From: Brachypodium distachyon
Lineage: Eukaryota > Streptophyta > Magnoliopsida > Poales > Poaceae
DNA: 64,000 bases
NCBI RefSeq assembly: GCF_000005505.3
Contig: NC_016131.3
Coordinates: 34,029,001-34,093,000 of the forward strand
Direction: 5' to 3'
Made by a program: the position numbers and the translations under genes. Below, piece by piece: positions 11,001-23,402 of this stretch (position 1 is the first letter of the stretch; each line of letters starts with the position of its first letter). Below the pieces are notes generated by a model that worked only from the letters and a program-made list of their open reading frames with translations, did not search any database and was not told the DNA's origin.

Positions 11001-13756
11001 ATGTACGTTCTGCATGTTTGGGTTACGGGCTTACATTCCAACACGCTCTCACCGTGGTGTTGATGTGCCCTTGTATCTTCCTTTTTCCGCTGCTAAACAG
11101 TTGTTTTACTTCCAGCTAACCCGTGAGGTTATGCGAGTTGTAAGTACCTTTAAATTCTGGATGGTCCGTTGTAATATTGAGACCTTTGTTCTATGATATT
11201 ACATCTTGAAACTGTGTGTGCTAGTGAGTCGATCCAGGGACTAGCACTACAGCACAGAAATCGAACCCGTGTACGGGGGCGGTCGCTTCACGCCGGATCA
11301 ACCTCCTCCACCAAGCCCGGGTACAGCAGCGACGCCGAGCTCCTCCGGCTGCGCTCCTCGGCGACAAACACGTCCACGCGCGTTTCGTCGCCGCCCACGC
11401 CGTCGACCGCCGCCAAGCTACGCGATGCTGCTGCCCTGTGGCCGTGCACCTCTCATCGCCTGCAACCTCCTTCCGGCCCAGCTCGCCCAAGCCCATCTCC
11501 ACTTGGCCCATCTCCTCCAGCCCGCAGGCCCAAGCCCAAGCCAGTGTCTCTCGGCTGTTGTCCTCTGGCCGTGTTTTGTGTTGCTGCTCTCGCTCGCTGC
11601 TGTACTGCTCCTGCCGCTGCTCCGCGTGTGCCGTGTCGCTGCCCAAGTCTGTGTGAGCGCGTGAAGCCCGAAGAACCTCGGAGCCGGTGCCATGAACAAC
11701 TACGACCATGACGATTGTACAACTACTTCAACCGTACGACTACGTCGGCTACTTCGACTACATCGACTACGGACGTGGCACGCTACAAAGGTAGAACCGT
11801 GGAGCGACTGTTTCGTAGACCCGTAGACGCATAGGTTGCTAATATATGAAATGCATGTGTTGTATGAGATGTCGTGTATGTACCGATATTACCGATAGGT
11901 GCAGGTACCTTGTTGCCACTGGTGTGTGCAACCCCGACCTAGTCGGATCGTTGTGCTATTCTTGTTAAAGCCGATACTACGGACGTGGCACGCTACTACG
12001 ATGACTACGCTTGTGTTCTTCTTCCAGGATTCTTGCTCAATTCCGGGCAATTGAGTACTCCAGGCAAGCAACCTTTCCTTGACCATGTTGATTCTACCTA
12101 TTGCTTCTCTCTCAATCTTGCATTAAGTTACGATCTCAGTCTTGTCACGATGCCTCTAGGTTGCATAGCTTATTAGTCAGCTGTACTTATTGTCCTATGT
12201 CTTGTTACTTGTCCTAATACCATGTCACACATGTTTGCTTGTTACCCTAGTTCTTGGTCATTAGATGTCATGCTTAGGTTGCGAGTCTAGTGTCCTTACT
12301 TCGGGGTTCCACAATTGCTACATCCACATGCTACTTTATGTTTTAATTACATTCTTAAACATATGATATGATATTGAACTGCAACAAGGCAACGATGGGA
12401 GGCCGTGCTAATGCATTGGTGATTTGTTCCATTCGAGCCGACTAAGGACCGAGATCTCGTTTTCGCTGATCCAAGAAACATCGTGCTAACCGCTCGTGCG
12501 AGAAGATATGGCTTCCCGCTCGACTTAGTACTTGATCCTCAGCTCTTTCAAGGGCCACATAGTTCGGGCGTTCCATTTGGCATTTGCATTGCATGCATAC
12601 AGAGATTTGTGGAGACTTGTTGGTGACTTTGCATTCATATAGGATTGCGGCACTAGTCTGGAGTGGTCATCCTGTGGGCTCTGAACCACTGCCAGCTGTC
12701 CTCGCAACTCTTGAGTCCGTACGACGCTTCGGCCGGGCTCTCGTTTCAGATAGACTTAGTTGGGTGGTCCCCCTTGATTAGTTGTGGAACTTGGAAACGT
12801 CGTGTCGCTCAATCCAGCCAGCGCACATTTGAGTGTGAGCACGCTTGGTATTCGTGGGTTGGTCGAACGTGTACGGGTAAATTGGTGCACCCTACAGGGA
12901 TAAATCTTTCGGAAAACCATCTCCGCGGTTATGGACGACTTGGTTGGTCATTACTTGATCATAGAGATCTTAACCAACTTAATCTCAAAAACTTGAGTAG
13001 TAATTAGCCTTAATCATGGATGTGCTTAAAACTGCTTAAGTGTGATTGTCCTTTGGATTGCTTCCTCACAGGGTGTTGAGGGGGTGATATGAGGATTGTG
13101 TTGTTTGGTGTTTAGTAAATAGGTTAATCACCTTACACCTTGTAGACGCTTCTTATCCTCTCATTAGACGTTGTTATTAGAGTGTCTCTCCAGATATTGT
13201 TGCTGCTGCATAATCCCACCATATTTATCCCTCCTTCGAGACTTATTGCATAATTAGTTTAGTTCTCCCGTAAGTCTTGCGAGTATTTTGTACTCAGTTG
13301 CTTTGCAACGTTGTTTTCTTCAGAAGTTCCAGTAGAGCAGATTAGCCGCTAGCTTCTTCATGGAGCACGACGTTGGATTCGATGTTTAGCCAGGAGATCC
13401 AGATCAGGGTTCTGAGACTCGTGGCGGGTTTCCTTCCAGCTTCCAGCCTCTTCAGGCCATGCTGTATTCTTGTCCGTACTCGGGCATAATTCGACTTCTG
13501 CTGATGTAATGATGTAATGTTGGGACATGTGTCATCTCTTTGTAATATTTGTTATTCCGCTCCTTGTATGAGATTTGTAATTACTCTCTTCTGTAGAGTT
13601 TTGGTAATGATATTCTTGTTGCAAAACCCTGCGATGAGCACCTTAATGCATGTATGTATTGAAGTGTTTATTGTAGGTTGAGAACTTGAGGCTTGAATTA
13701 TGCAAAGGTTAGCAATTTGGTGTTGAATTGTATAATTCCGGTCCCGGGGTCTTACA
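8046..13756 (+). mobile_element. Large non-coding element with TGTAA...TTACA ends (about 5.7 kb)
   Basis: The left end TGTAACATCCC and the right end GGGGTCTTACA are imperfect inverted termini. The inside has CCGAACC-rich sequence at 8510-8590, a GC-rich block at 8600-9220, a long low-coding stretch, another GC-rich block at 11270-11660 and a duplicated ACTACGGACGTGGCACGCTAC (11769 and 11976). No transposase or polyprotein is visible. Segments such as 10440-10680 resemble long LTR-type repeats abundant in Triticeae, as far as I remember them. A non-autonomous LTR derivative (LARD) or one very long LTR are both possible. No target duplication was found. Confidence 0.45.
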
Positions 13757-14551
13757 ACTATCCCTGCAAAAAGAAGGCCTCCCGCATCCGCGCCGTCCGC
13801 GGCACCCTTGCGGCAGCGTCTCTCCCAGTCGCGCTGACGAGCTCCCCGTGGCACAGCGCCGGCGACGTCCCTTGCTCCCTGCAACGTGACATGCCCATCC
13901 ATTCCCACGCGGCGGTGCGAACAAGCTCCCTGCGGCACAACGGCGGCGACTTTCCTCAGTTTCCTGCAACGCGACATGCCTATCGATCCCTCCCCACGCG
14001 GCGGCGCGGACAAGCTTCCCGGTCCACGCGGCACAGCGTCGGCGACTTCTCTACATCGCGACATCCCCATCCCACCCCTTCCCACTGCGGCGGCGCTCCC
14101 TCCTGCGGCCCTCCTTCCGGTATCCCTCCCGTTACGCCCCAGTCCGCTTCCTTCCGTCTCGCGTCCCGACCACGATGAGACGGCCGTTGCTAGCTAGCCT
14201 GCCAAAAAATACCAATGCGTCTCAAAACCAAACGTTACTAGAAGAGGAGTCAACGGTGGCGACCGTGTCCATGGGAAGAGCAGAAGTCTGCGGCAGCGAC
14301 CACTACGGAAGGCGGCGGCGCCGGGGGCCACAGCAGGAGGCGGCAGCAGGTCTGTGGGAAAAAAGGTGGCGGTGGCGGAGTCTGCTGGAGGAGGAGGAGG
14401 CGGCCACTTGAGGAGGAACCAGCGGCCAGCGGGAGCCATGGAGTTTCAAGTAAGCCACGGGTATGGGAAAATTGGGTAACGGGGAGAATATGAATATGGG
14501 AGGGAGAACGTCAGAACGGTGTGCTGTACTGAACCAATTGAAAAGTTAAAA
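13757..14551. other. GC-rich sequence with degenerate tandem units, unrecognised
   Basis: From about 13860 to 14110 three diverged units of about 75-90 bases repeat the pattern GCGACATGCC...CACGCGGCGG...GGCGAC. Several overlapping open frames exist on both strands, typical of GC-rich non-coding sequence. No domain is recognised. The stretch ends at the Helitron at 14552. Confidence 0.4.
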
Positions 14552-14812
14552 TCTATACCAATATATTAAATTGGAGTTGGTGGTGATGGTACGGGCGTCG
14601 CGGTACGTCACGTCACCGAAATTACGTCCAATATGCCACCTAATACCCCAGGTCCTGAAGCCGTCCGTCTTCGTCCATCCTCAGCGCAAACCCCCTCCTC
14701 TCGATCTCCCGCACGACACGAGTGCAAGTTCCCGTCCTCCTCAGTCCCCACACGAAACGGATCTCCCACACGAGAAAAGTTATTCCGTAGCAACGCACGG
14801 ACACTCTGCTAG
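14552..14812 (+). mobile_element. Non-autonomous Helitron, 261 bp, both ends present
   Basis: The 5' end is TCTATACCAATATATTAAAT after an A. The 3' end has the short stem CCGT...ACGG (14785-14800), then eight bases and CTAG, followed by T. Insertion between A and T, a 3' hairpin and CTAG are the diagnostic Helitron features. There is no coding capacity. Confidence 0.85.
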
Positions 14813-15335
14813 TCATCCCTAATATTCGACTCTCTGATATCTCTACAAGCTCTTAGTTCTGCTTCATAGCACATTGATTCCCAGCAATTGTTCCCCTCCT
14901 GTCAATCCCACACAGGAAAGAAAAAACGTCACTTACCTTTCAAAATTACTTCTTCAGTCTCCTCCGATCGAACCCTTCTCTTCCCCCTATCACCTCTGAT
15001 TCCCCGCATCTTACTTCTCGTACGTATATGCATATCTCTCGCCGCTACCTCTCATCCGCCTATGTACCTCTTTCGACCAACCGCCTTCCCAATTTGTTTT
15101 CCTCCATCGATCAAAAGAAGCCCCACCTCTCTCCCATGAGAGATCAACTCTTAACCGGTTGCCACCAGCCTATGGATGGCCTGCCACCACCGGCCCCATG
15201 GTTTACTCCTCTGTTTCTTAAGGCCCTGACAAGTTCCTCCGGTGGCGACCGTTGGGGAGTGGTCGCTGGGTGTGGGAGCTGAGGGGGCAAAGTTGCGAAG
15301 CTTGCAAATAAGCATACCGAAAGTCGAACATAGTA
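14813..15335. other. Intergenic sequence, nothing recognised
   Basis: Pyrimidine-rich sequence with short open frames on both strands but no domain, RNA gene or clear repeat structure. Confidence 0.4.
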
Positions 15336-15448
15336 TTTCTTCCGTCGCATATTAAGTGACGAAATATTACACGTATCTAAACAACTTTTGGGTATAGATA
15401 CATCCATATTTGAGAAAATTTGAGTCAATTGAAATGGGACGGAGGGAG
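15336..15448. mobile_element. Stowaway-type MITE (113 bp)
   Basis: Ends TTTCTTCCGTCGCATATTAAG and, reversed, CTCCCTCCGTCCCATTTCAA, with TA on both sides. It lies 129 bases downstream of the GDSL stop codon, so it may fall in that gene's 3' UTR. Confidence 0.82.
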
Positions 15449-15576
15449 TATAATTTCACATTTGAAATTAAAGTGTAATTGACTTTAGATACCGGCTAAC
15501 ACGTCATTCCCACATAGCCATATACACTAAGCTAGCACTAACTTGGTCTAAGGTTTGATTCGAAAGATCACTGCTC

Positions 15577-17199
15577 CTACAACATGGCCAACTTCTTCAC
15601 ATTGATTGGGTAGGCTTCTTCCGGCGACTCGGAGCCGTACCCCTTGCGCGCAATCCTGGCGTTGATCACGTCTGTCGGGTGGAGCCCGTCGAAGAACACG
15701 TACTTGGTCCGGTCCCTGCAGACGGGCCCTCCCCTGTGGCAGAGCACGCCCGACGTCGTCTGACAGCAAGCCCGGTACGTCTCCCTCATGTCTGAAAAAT
15801 ATAATAAACGGTCATCAATTTGAGCAGGTGTAATTAATTAATCGATCGGTTAAGTCCGGTTAATTAACTTACTGTGTTTTGTAGGGTGGTCTATCACGTC
15901 CATAATGATCTTGTAAGAGTTGACGAGGGCGAATCTGGCGCCGGGCATGCGCAGCCTGGCGGCGTCAACGAGCGACCGGAGCTCCGAGTTGAAGAGGAGC
16001 GCGGCGGCGTTCACCGGCTCGACGCAGGCGACGCCGGTGACGTTGAGGGACGCCTTCACCACAGGGGTGCACCCCATGGGCTGGATGGAGAAGACCACGA
16101 ACTTCCTGGCACCCAGAGCATACAGCCTCTGACAACACCATAAATACATGCCGCAATTAAACGTCTTGTGCAAGCAAAGACTGCAGACTTAATACTAGCT
16201 CCGTTGCATGTTCAATTCCCCTCTCTTAAATTTCACTTGTACTAGGAACTGTGCTTTCTTTAACATTGTTGCAGTGAGAAACAAAATGTACTGTAGCAAA
16301 ACACAGGTGTGCATGTGCGTTGATTAAGATGGCACTTATATTACCTGGAGATGATTCAAAAAAAAATACCTGGAGATGGAGTGAGAGCTTTGTGACGAGA
16401 GCTCTTGTGAACTCAGACAACTGGGGCCTGGCATCCGCGCTCTTGGCGGGGCTGAAGTAGTTGAGCAGGTAGTCATTGCCACCCGTCCCGATCACGAACA
16501 GGCTCTTGGGCAGGTAGCAGCCGTCGAAGAAATCTCGGCCCTTGATCCTGCGACTCTTCTTGACTGTCGTCGCTCCGCGCAGCAGGGCCCGCAGGTCAGG
16601 GAGGGTCGCCACCTCGAAGTTGGTGATCTGCTGGTTCAGGCTTAACACCTCTCCCTAAACGCACAAATTAGAGACACTCGTTAGTCATCCAAATTGATAT
16701 TACTACAGTATAACTTAAGTGAAAGAAGACTACAGTTGTAACTAGCAAATGGACGTCTCACGGTGTCCTTGCCGGTGCGGTCGAGGATGCCGGAGCCGCC
16801 GGAGGCGAAGTTGACACCGTGCAGCGCGGCGCGGCCGCTGGTGGCCGGGTCCGCGAAGGGCGGGATGTGAGGGAGATGTAAAAGGTCCCCTAGGGCGTCG
16901 ATTGTGTTTCGGCCGTTGGAGAAGCGTCCCGAGGGGCCGAGCGGGAAGTCGACGCCGTAGGGCAGGTAGTCGGCGCGCACCCCGGAGCTGTTGAGGAAGT
17001 TGTTGTTGCCGTTGTCCACCAGCGAGCTCCCGAACACGAACATAGCCTTCGCCATCGACGCTCCCTTCGTGCCCGCGGTTCTGCCGCCGCCATGGCAGCG
17101 GCAGCTCCTCGAACCAGCAGCGGCAGCTTCTTCACACCGTGTTAATAACACTGTGGAGATGCAGAGGCATGCTACGAATGCCACGACGAGCTTGGCCAT
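15577..17199 (-). CDS. GDSL esterase/lipase, 4 exons, 397 aa
   Basis: Predicted secreted serine ester hydrolase of the plant GDSL family, acting on lipid or other ester substrates in the apoplast. Exons (minus strand): 17199-16762, 16654-16370, 16128-15873, 15791-15577; all introns are GT-AG and phases agree. An N-terminal hydrophobic segment (residues 3-20) fits a signal peptide. Block I reads FVFGSSLVDNGNNN (54-67): the usual GDS is GSS, so the nucleophile Ser59 remains but the preceding Asp is Ser. Block II is NFASGGSGI, block III GTGGND with oxyanion Asn206, and block V DGLHP with Asp361 and His364. Length is normal for the family. Exon 2 is followed by a duplicated donor region (16343-16378), which offers an alternative 5' splice site 25 bases further on. 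The substrate cannot be told from the sequence. Confidence 0.93.
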
Positions 17200-17317
17200 G
17201 GCGGGCGGAAGGAGAGATGACAGTCAATCGAGCTAGCTAGCTAGCTTACTGATGGAACAAGCAGTAGCTCTGCTTGCTGCTTTGCTTTACTTGCTTAATC
17301 TGCCTGACACGGCATGG

Positions 17318-17327
17318 CTACTTATAG
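17318..17327 (-). promoter_or_regulatory. Candidate TATA box of the GDSL gene
   Basis: On the minus strand the sequence reads CCTATAAGTAGCC, about 120 bases upstream of the start codon. A GCTAGCTAGC tract lies between it and the ATG (17229-17245). Confidence 0.55.
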
Positions 17328-17344
17328 GCATTTCAGTCAGGCAA

Positions 17345-19100
17345 GCGTTTTCAGTCACACTAACATCTGTCGGACTGATGCATGGACCCATGGTGCATGA
17401 GTAAATGCTGGTAGGTTTGTGCATCGGGAGACACAGAGATCCGCGTGCAGTTACTGCCTAGTACGGTAAAAAGATTTATGCTGCCGCGACGTGCATATAT
17501 GCATGCGGAGTGGAGTACGACTTGGAGAGATCCGGGGCACATCGCACCGGAGATGTCTGCATGCAGCTCAATTATCTAATGGGGTTATCATATCATGGTA
17601 GACCGATGTGACATGTCGAGCAGGGTGGCTTGGCGCGTGACAGGTGAGTTGGTGGCATTCAATGAATGCTTGACCAACAAGCGTTGTCTCTGTTTTCTCT
17701 TTGGTCCCCTGCGAGTCCAATGTTATCGTATTATCCAAATATTACACGTATTTTGAATTTTTTAAACATAAATACACTATTTGACAAATTTTAGGCAAAT
17801 AATAACATGTACCAAGAAAAAAAGGTTGCACTCGCACAATGGCGATATTTGTAAATTTGCATATAGTTTCCATCAATTTTGTTGACGATCGGAGATACAC
17901 TGACTTAGGGATGGTGTCTATAGATCCTTGAATAATTGGATATTGGATAAAAAGGGCCTTTCAATTAGTTTGGCCCCGAGCGTCGTATCTGTTAGGACCT
18001 GCCCTGCCTATAGAATTTTAAAATAAAGGATTTAAAATTTGTTTCCTTTGAAAAAAACTGGTATTATCGTTTCTTTGGTTCCAAACACCCTTAGAGTAAA
18101 ATGTCCATATAAAATCAAACTATAAATTCCTTTACCATTTCTTTGTTCAAAACAGATTCTAAACATGTACTCCCTCCGATCCATATTAATTGTCTCAAAT
18201 TTGACAAAATACATTTTATTTCTCGAGCAAATTTGCATGATACTTCACTTAGGCAACATAGCGTACTGTTAATTTGTACGTGTTTTTTCTCCAATGTGAC
18301 ATACACCTAGGGATGCCGGTGAGTTGTTCACTTTTTCCGGATTATTTATAGGGCCACTGCATTGCTCAGTCTTTGGTTCTTCCTCCTCCCAGTGGACAAG
18401 CCGGAACTTTGGCCTTCTGGATGCACCAGGCTGGAACTGGTCGCACGAGATACTCCAACCAGGCTGACTGGCAGCCTGCTGCTAGACTTCAGGATGAATA
18501 TATGTCTTCAAGATTCTTACTTTGTTTGGCTTATTTTTGTTTTGACCCATGATTTGTGTACTGGTGACATAACGTTGCAATAAAAGATTGTGTTCATCGC
18601 TCCTATGCAGAGGCCAAAAACGTTGCGGCGCGGTACCAGGAGGTTGTGGTCGTGCAGGTAGAGGCCTTCTGGCGCTGCAAATACTTGCTGCCATCTAGTC
18701 GGACCGAAACGCTGCAAAGAACGAGTGCTAATCGGTATGGGTATGAGTCATGCAAGTCGTGGCTAAACCCAAACGCTCCCGGTGGGCATCCCTATATACA
18801 CCACTGCCACATGTAATTGGCACAATGTTTTACTTAACTTTATCGCACTTGACCTTTTGATCAACCATCTACATCTTCGATAAAGTAGCAATTTACCTTG
18901 GAGAACGCAAGGCATGGGTAATCAGCCACAATCACCTACTAAGTTAACACTGCCATCAATTCCAATGATATCTCAACTGATATTCCGGTCGTGTAATTTC
19001 AGCTACATGGATCGACTCAATGTATATGTTTCAACTTGTAGGCATCAGACAAGATAATTTCAAAATCTAAACGTCCAGGTGCCACGACGGTGTAAGGTCA
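17345..19100. other. Intergenic sequence with a partial Stowaway end
   Basis: Upstream region of the GDSL gene. A Stowaway left end, TA then CTCCCTCCGATCCATATTAA, begins at 18170, but no matching right end follows, so it is a truncated copy. No gene or RNA was recognised elsewhere in the stretch. Confidence 0.5.
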
Positions 19101-19550
19101 GGGCATCCGCAAAGGATGGCTCTTAATCGACTCTCATTTGAAATTTAGTGACTTGGATGAAAGAGAAATATGAAAGATAAGAGAACTGAATCTTCGTGAA
19201 GAGTCAGACTATTAAGTCAAGAATCATCTAAGAGTCAGCTATAGTCAACCTATTTACCATTGCTCGCATTTAGGGCATCCACAATTATAGTCAGTAGCGA
19301 CTCTCCACGTCATCTAATCAATGGAAACACGTGCAATGGCTTGTGTCTGTAAACTAATTCTAAATTATTTGTTAGAATTAAGTGCAATTTTGTGCAATGG
19401 TTAAAAAGTCGACTTTTGGCTAACTCTTAGGTGACTCTTAGTCGATTTTTGTCTTAAGAGTCTGACTCTTCATGAGGAGTCGTTCTCTCCTATTTCTCTT
19501 TCTTCTACGTTAGCAAATTTCAAATAAGAGTCAGCTTCTACGGATGTCCC
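19101..19550. mobile_element. Tourist/PIF-Harbinger-like foldback MITE (450 bp)
   Basis: Termini GGGCATCCGC and ACGGATGTCCC are inverted, flanked on both sides by TCA (19098-19100 and 19551-19553), a three-base target duplication as in PIF/Harbinger elements. Inside, GAGTCAGACT and its complement recur, so the single strand can fold on itself. It is the same family as 24101-24679. Confidence 0.78.
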
Positions 19551-19748
19551 TCATGTTAACAAATTATATTTGGAATTAGATCTAAAGACAAACTATTATG
19601 TGTGTTATTTTGTTATATATTGACTCTATCTAGATAAGTAACCTATTTATTTTTACATCGTGAAGAGTACTCTATTAGGCTTTGTTTAGGTGTAGGTATT
19701 TTGTGTGGTATTGGAAATGGTCTCCAATACCAAAGCTGTTGTTTGATG

Positions 19749-22700
19749 TGCATGGTATTTGTTTTTTGATCGAAAACTGTAGGAGAAATCCCTACAGTAA
19801 CTTTATTGAAAAAAAACAAAAGAAATACAAGAACTGTACAGCAGGGAACAACACCCAAGAGAAACTAAACCTTACCTATTCATATACAACAAGGACTCAA
19901 GCCAAGCAGCAAGCCGAGGGGCCAGCCCCGGCTTAAACCTATGACCTAGCAAAGAAAGATCATGCACAAACGCCGCACGCCATGAACGGAAAGAAGGTAT
20001 AATTCCTTCGAAAATGAGGCCGTTCCGTTGCTTCCAAATATGCCAACATGCGAAAGCAGTCACCTCCTACAGAAAAGGCTGCCCGAAAGACCTCATCGCT
20101 CTCTGCACCACAACATCAACCGAAGGCCCCGAATGCCAATCAATCTGAAGGAAGGACCAGATCCTCCGGTTGAAATTGCAAGTAAAAAACAGATGTTGCC
20201 AATCTTCAAGCACCACCGCACTGCAAAGCACACACCGATCATCATCATCCTTTAACCAATGCCTGTGCCGGAGCATGTCGCGAGTGTTTAGTCGGTCCAC
20301 CAAGAGAAGCCAAGCAAAAACTTTGACCCTGGGAGTGCATCTAGAACGCCAAAGCCAAGTGAAAATCTTGGGAGCAACCACATGCTTAAAACCCAGGGCA
20401 TAGAACTTAATAGAAGAATACCGTGCTCCCCAAGCAAAACCCCAGCAATCCGACTCCACAGAAAGCTGAATAGAGAGACGCAAAGACTCCAAAAGACCAA
20501 GCTGTTGAAAAGCTTCCTGGGAAAGAGGTAACCTGAACAGCGAGAGAATGTCTGGGGCAAGGCAAACATCAGCCACCGAGAGGTAACCGTCCACCGCAAA
20601 GGAGAAAAGATGCGGCCATTCCACTTTAAGAGCAATCCCATGCCACTTATCATGCCAGAAAAGAGCCGATTGACCAGAACCAACCAACACCGAGGAGATG
20701 TCTAGAAACTGATCCACTAACTTCATAATATCCTTCCACCAAAAAGAGCCACATAGCTGCGTTGCATGCAGAACGATCCCATGATAGTACGAAGACCAAA
20801 TAAGCTGCACCCAAGGAGTGGAGGTTTTGTTATAGAATTTATGTAATTGCTTGACAAGAAGACCCTCATTTTGTCGTTGAAGATTAACCACTCCGAGCCC
20901 TCCTTTAGCCTTGGGCTGAAAAACCCTCTCTCAAGCGACCAGCGATTGCCGAGAGGACTCCTTATCATTGTCCCGCCACAAACACTGACGTCGAATACGA
21001 TCCATCTGCTTGATCACACCAAGAGGAAGAACCAAAGAGCACATATAGTAGGCAGGCAAAGAGGATAACACCGAATTCACCAACTGTAACCGTCCACCAT
21101 AAGACAAGAAACCGGAGCTACCCGAGAGCCGTCTTTCCATACGGTCAATAAGGGGAGCAAAATCCTGTAACCGGGGATGGGTAGTACCCATAGGAAGACC
21201 CAAATAAGTGAACGGCATCGATCCAACCGAGCAACCAAGATATCCCGTGAGGACCGGAACCTGCTCATCAGGCACATTAATAGGAATAAGCATGGACTTG
21301 AGAAAATTCACCCTGAGACCCGTTGAAAGGGCAAAGTCATCCAAGGCCGATTTGAGAGTCAAAAGTTGCACACGGTCAGCAGGAAGAACCACTAATGTGT
21401 CATCGGCATACTGAATTTCCGGGAAGAACGGATCCCCACAAGGAAAAGGGAGGGACAACGCACCTCGGCGAAGGAGATCATTAATAACAGACTAAAGGAG
21501 ATCAGCTGCAAGGACGAAGAGAAGAGGAGAGAGGGGGTCGCCCTGCCTCACACCTCTTCTGCAAGGAGCCTTCCCAGGAATTCCATTCAACAAAATCGAA
21601 GAGGTGCCGGAACGAAGAATCTCAGCCACCCGGTGAATCCAAAGCTCCGGGAAACCTTTATGTTTCAAAATCAAGAGAATCGCCCCATGCTCAATAGTAT
21701 CAAAAGCTTTGGCAAAATCCAATTTCAGGAGAACAATCAGACGACGAGAAGCTTTACATTGATGTAAATACTCAAAGGCTCAAGCCAGGCAGTCCTGAAT
21801 AGTGCGGGAGCGCAAGAAACCATACTGATTTTTATGGATACAGTCCAAGATACCATCTTGCAATCTATCAGCCATCATCTTGGTAAGGAACTTGAGACCA
21901 GTATTAGTGAGAGAGATAGGCCTATAATCATTCACTGTCTCGGGAGACTGCTTCTTCGGAACCAACGTAATGTAAGAACCATTGATACTTTGCAAAGAAA
22001 GACTGCCACCAGCAAAATCATCCGCCAACTGATAGAAATCAAGCCAATCAAAGACCAATATATTTTTACAAACGCACCATTGAAACCATCAAGCCTCGGA
22101 GCGTGATCAGACGGCATTCGACAAATGACATGATCAGCCTCCTCTCTAGTAAAAGGACTGGCCAAGTTTTGAAGGTTAGGCACCCGGGGAAGCAAGCGTT
22201 CAAGATCAAACTTCATCTCAATGCCCATTGTGGTCCCCATACGTTGTTTGAAATCAAGCAGGAACGCCGTAGCCATCTCCCCATGATCAAATATGACACG
22301 ACCATCAGCAAGAGTGATCCTGGAAATGGTGTTGCGGCGAAATCTTTCAGTGGCCTTGGCATGGAAATAACGAGTATTCTCATCCTCCATCTGACGCCAA
22401 TACAAAGACTGTGCCCGAAGGAGACCCGCATGGTGCAGTTTAACAATATTGCGAAAGTTCAGTTCAGGAACACCGAGATGGCGACACTCCTCAAGCTGAT
22501 CAAAAAAGAGAATCACCAAGTTACATTTGTGGATCAGACCCTTAAGGCGAGAGAGACTGAGGTGCCAGCTTTTCAGATGCTGCCGTGCCACTTTAAATTT
22601 GGCAGACAGGACATGCGCCGAAGATCTAGCAACCAAACCAGTCCAAGCCTCCGCCACACATTGCAAGAAACCAGGTTGGTCAACCCAAAAATTTTCAAAA

Positions 22701-23402
22701 CGGAATAACCGAGCTTTAGGAATGAACGTATCCACTTGAACAACACAAGGAACATGGTCAGAGGCAGTACGCGCCAAAGAGTGGACCATCGTGTTGGGGA
22801 ACTGCGTAATCCAGTCACTGGACGTGAAAAACCAATCAAGCTGCTCTAAGAGGGGCAGATCCTGCATATTAGACCAAGTGAAAGACCGGCCTTTAAGGGG
22901 TAACTCAAGCAGCCCCAAGTGAGCAATGATTTCATTGAAAATGAACATGTCATGGAGATCCCCACCAGGCCTATTACAATTCACCATCGAACGAACAAAA
23001 TTAAAATCTCCCATCAAACCAATTCTAACCAGACTCAATCGGCAGGCGAAAAAGCCATTCCACAAAAAGATCTCTCAACTCACCCTGACACGGCCCATAA
23101 ACCACCACAAGGGACCAGGATAACTGGGAATGCACAGACTCAAAACGAATAGACAAGCCGAAACGCTGACTGTCAAGGAGCTGCCCCGTAAGCATAGAGG
23201 AGCACCAGATCACAATAATACCACCCGAGGCACCCACAGAAGGCACAAAGACAAAATTATCAAACCTCTTTAGGCATAAAGACCGAAGGAAACGATGATC
23301 AAAAGTTTCACATTTAGTTTCCTGAAGACAAATCACAGAACACTGACTTTCCTCAACTTTTTCATGAACAGCCCGACGCCTATCATCTGCATGGTATTTG
23401 TT
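19749..23402 (-). mobile_element. L1-type LINE, 5'-truncated, with 15 bp target duplication
   Basis: The element itself is 19764-23387 on the minus strand. TGCATGGTATTTGTT occurs at both flanks (19749-19763 and 23388-23402), a perfect 15 bp target duplication. Its 3' end lies at the left, with a tail reading, on the minus strand, CAATAAAGTTACTGTAGGGA. The 5' end is cut inside the endonuclease domain, the usual result of incomplete target-primed reverse transcription. Confidence 0.93.
19872..23387 (-). pseudogene. LINE ORF2: endonuclease, reverse transcriptase, zf-RVT; broken
   Basis: Reading the minus strand, the endonuclease begins mid-domain (CSVICLQETKCE near 23330) and keeps the MGDFNF motif near 23000. 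Reverse transcriptase follows with PLSLTNT-type fingers near 21910, FAKAFDTIEH near 21710, RRGVRQGDPLSPLLF near 21530 and the catalytic YADD near 21405. A zinc-finger reverse transcriptase C-terminal block with CVLCSAVVLEDWQHLFFTC lies near 20230. In-frame stops and frameshifts near 23040, 21930, 21780, 21490 and 20930 break it. The host sequence before insertion was intergenic as far as I can see. Confidence 0.92.

Noticed and set aside
11193..11722. Open frames on both strands, up to 172 codons
   Set aside because: GC-driven overlapping frames inside the TGTAA-type repeat; no family recognised.
15874..16143. Plus-strand frame opposite GDSL exon 3
   Set aside because: Antisense shadow of a well-supported exon with GT-AG borders.
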